Source of the DNA: JACKAQ01 sp965227145 | Lineage (GTDB): Bacteria; Calditrichota; Calditrichia; RBG-13-44-9; J075 | Assembly (NCBI GenBank): GCA_965227145.1 | Contig: OZ245730.1 | Span: forward strand, 5,580,001 to 5,644,000 | Direction of reading: 5' to 3' | DNA: 64,000 nt | In this document: positions 62,954-64,000 of the stretch, piece by piece | Layout: every line of letters starts with the position of its first letter | How positions within the stretch are numbered: position 1 is the stretch's first letter | Translations under genes and position numbers: made by a program | Notes under the pieces: generated by a model | Seen by the model: the letters and a program-made list of their open reading frames with translations, nothing else | Told to the model about the DNA's origin: nothing | The model's database searches: none

Positions 62954-64000
62954 ATGAAATTGAGAAACGCGCCGGTATTGCTGGCGGTGATTGCGGTGCT
63001 GATGACCGCATTTTTTTTGGCGCAGCTGGATTTTACGAACGCCGGGGAAAATGCGCCCGGAAAAACCGCCGGAAAAAAATTGCCCAATCGCGAAATGCTG
63101 CGCGAACGATTGTACGAATCGCGCGAGGCGTTGCTGGTTTACGCCGCCGGCGATGCGCGCTATCGTGAACAATATCAACAGTTTGCGGAGGCAATGCAGC
63201 AGCGCGGCCGCTGGCTGAAATTCAACATCCGGGCGGATAGTGATGTTCGCGAAAGCGATTTGCGCGGCACAATGGTTTATCTGCTCGGCACTGCGGTGTC
63301 CAATCGCTGGATTGCGCCGGTTGCCCGACAACTGCCGCTGAACATTCGCCAAAACAGTTTTGAATTGTTCGAAAATACCTACGCCGATTCCACGGATGTG
63401 CTCACTTTTTATTACCCGAATATGCGCGATTCCACCCACGCCGTTTATCTGATTACCGGAAATTCCGACGCCCATTTGCTCAGCGAATTGCAACGGTCGT
63501 CGCGGCAATTGTTCAACAGCGCCGGCGATTATCGCGTGCTGCGCAACGGGCAAACATTGCTGATGGGATTTTTCTCGCAAAATCCCCAACAGTTGTGGCA
63601 GTTTGATCCGGAAAATCACCGTGATTATCAGGCGGATGTGCAAATTGCGGGTGGCAATCATTACCGGTTTTATCTGCACGGCGTGCAGTTTTCCGATGTG
63701 GAAATGGGCCGGATTCGCCAAAATCACGAAACGAAATTTCGGGAAATCAGCGAATTTTTGGGCATCGAATCTGCGCCGGACAGCATCGATTATCACATTT
63801 TCGGCACGTTTGAGGACAAAGGGCTGGTCACCGGAAACACCGATTTAACGCATATCGATCCCGAAAAAAATGCGATTTACAGCGTCATTCGCGATGGCAT
63901 TCGCGGCGATGATTTTTGCAGCGATGCCCGTTTGTTGCTCCGCAACCATTTCGGCGAAGCCGGGAAAACGGTTTTGGAAATCGGGCTAAGTATTTATTTT
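62954..64000 (+). CDS. Secreted hypothetical protein, possible metallopeptidase, cut by the window end
   Basis: The frame from ATG 62954 runs open to the last base (349 codons). The N-terminal hydrophobic segment (LLAVIAVLMTAFFLAQL) is a signal anchor. A first part has MVYLLGTAVSNRWIAPVARQ. A later HIDPEKNAIYSVIRDGI and GKTVLEIGLSIYF are reminiscent of M1/MA-type peptidase-associated proteins. No zinc motif is visible before the cut, so function stays open. Confidence 0.6.
   Translation, partial: MKLRNAPVLLAVIAVLMTAFFLAQLDFTNAGENAPGKTAGKKLPNREMLRERLYESREALLVYAAGDARYREQYQQFAEAMQQRGRWLKFNIRADSDVRESDLRGTMVYLLGTAVSNRWIAPVARQLPLNIRQNSFELFENTYADSTDVLTFYYPNMRDSTHAVYLITGNSDAHLLSELQRSSRQLFNSAGDYRVLRNGQTLLMGFFSQNPQQLWQFDPENHRDYQADVQIAGGNHYRFYLHGVQFSDVEMGRIRQNHETKFREISEFLGIESAPDSIDYHIFGTFEDKGLVTGNTDLTHIDPEKNAIYSVIRDGIRGDDFCSDARLLLRNHFGEAGKTVLEIGLSIYF

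Overview
The window is bacterial chromosome from a Gram-negative organism. The 864-residue secreted protein at 21.7-24.3 kb ends in a FlgD-like type IX secretion sorting domain (FALAQNFPNPFNPET), there is an Omp85-like barrel protein, and several lipoproteins carry a lipobox Cys. This set is typical of the FCB group, most like Calditrichota or candidate phylum KSB1; the exact phylum is inference. No rRNA or tRNA gene, CRISPR array, prophage or plasmid gene was seen. The mobile DNA visible is one RAYT-type Y1 transposase and several families of short REP-like palindromes.

Layout. 0-8.9 kb: Mrr-type nuclease, HTH/membrane-protein pair, RAYT, dgt, CPBP protease, SatD-like protein, DUF2378-like protein, proC, an acidic protein and trmH. 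8.99-9.26 kb: a gene-free stretch with TTTTCCACA-type DnaA boxes, a run of TAG trinucleotides and an AT-rich tract, a good candidate for oriC. 9.5-17.5 kb: mostly plus-strand genes (TPR protein, Omp85-like barrel plus kinase-like lipoprotein, SDR, ABC1/UbiB-type kinase, DUF1295 membrane protein). 17.5-29 kb: TPR-CHAT protein, two tiny membrane proteins, the type IX cargo protein, a fused 2-oxo acid dehydrogenase E1 and a B12-dependent ribonucleotide reductase. 29.6-37.8 kb: aminotransferase, Nfu protein, a radical SAM gene that appears to be a selenoprotein, glycerate kinase, pteridine-reductase-like SDR, mtnA and a TPR lipoprotein. 37.9-45.8 kb: a minus-strand replication and topology block, transcribed dnaN-recF-dciA-gyrB-gyrA-rex, without dnaA. 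46-55 kb: GAF-PP2C phosphatase, EEP hydrolase, propeller lipoprotein, AddA and an EamA transporter, separated by dense REP-like repeats. 55.5-60 kb: a surface glycan set (flippase, GT2, GT4). 60-64 kb: a TPR protein, an alpha/beta hydrolase, small unknown genes, and a protein cut by the window end.

The strongest unusual signal is at 33.12 kb. The radical SAM gene reaches an in-frame TGA within Trp-Tyr-Cys-TGA-Ala-Glu-Pro, which is the CUAEP tail known from a radical SAM selenoprotein family. A hairpin with a G-first loop starts 13 nt after the TGA and has its loop 20 nt after it, as expected for a bacterial SECIS element. Reading through TGA as selenocysteine extends the protein from 464 to 476 residues. 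Conventional gene calling would truncate it.

Other points worth attention are the candidate origin with DnaA-trio-like repeats, the barrel/kinase-like lipoprotein pair, two tandem 54- and 35-residue membrane proteins, and at least five families of short palindromic repeats. All calls come from reading the sequence; no database search was run.
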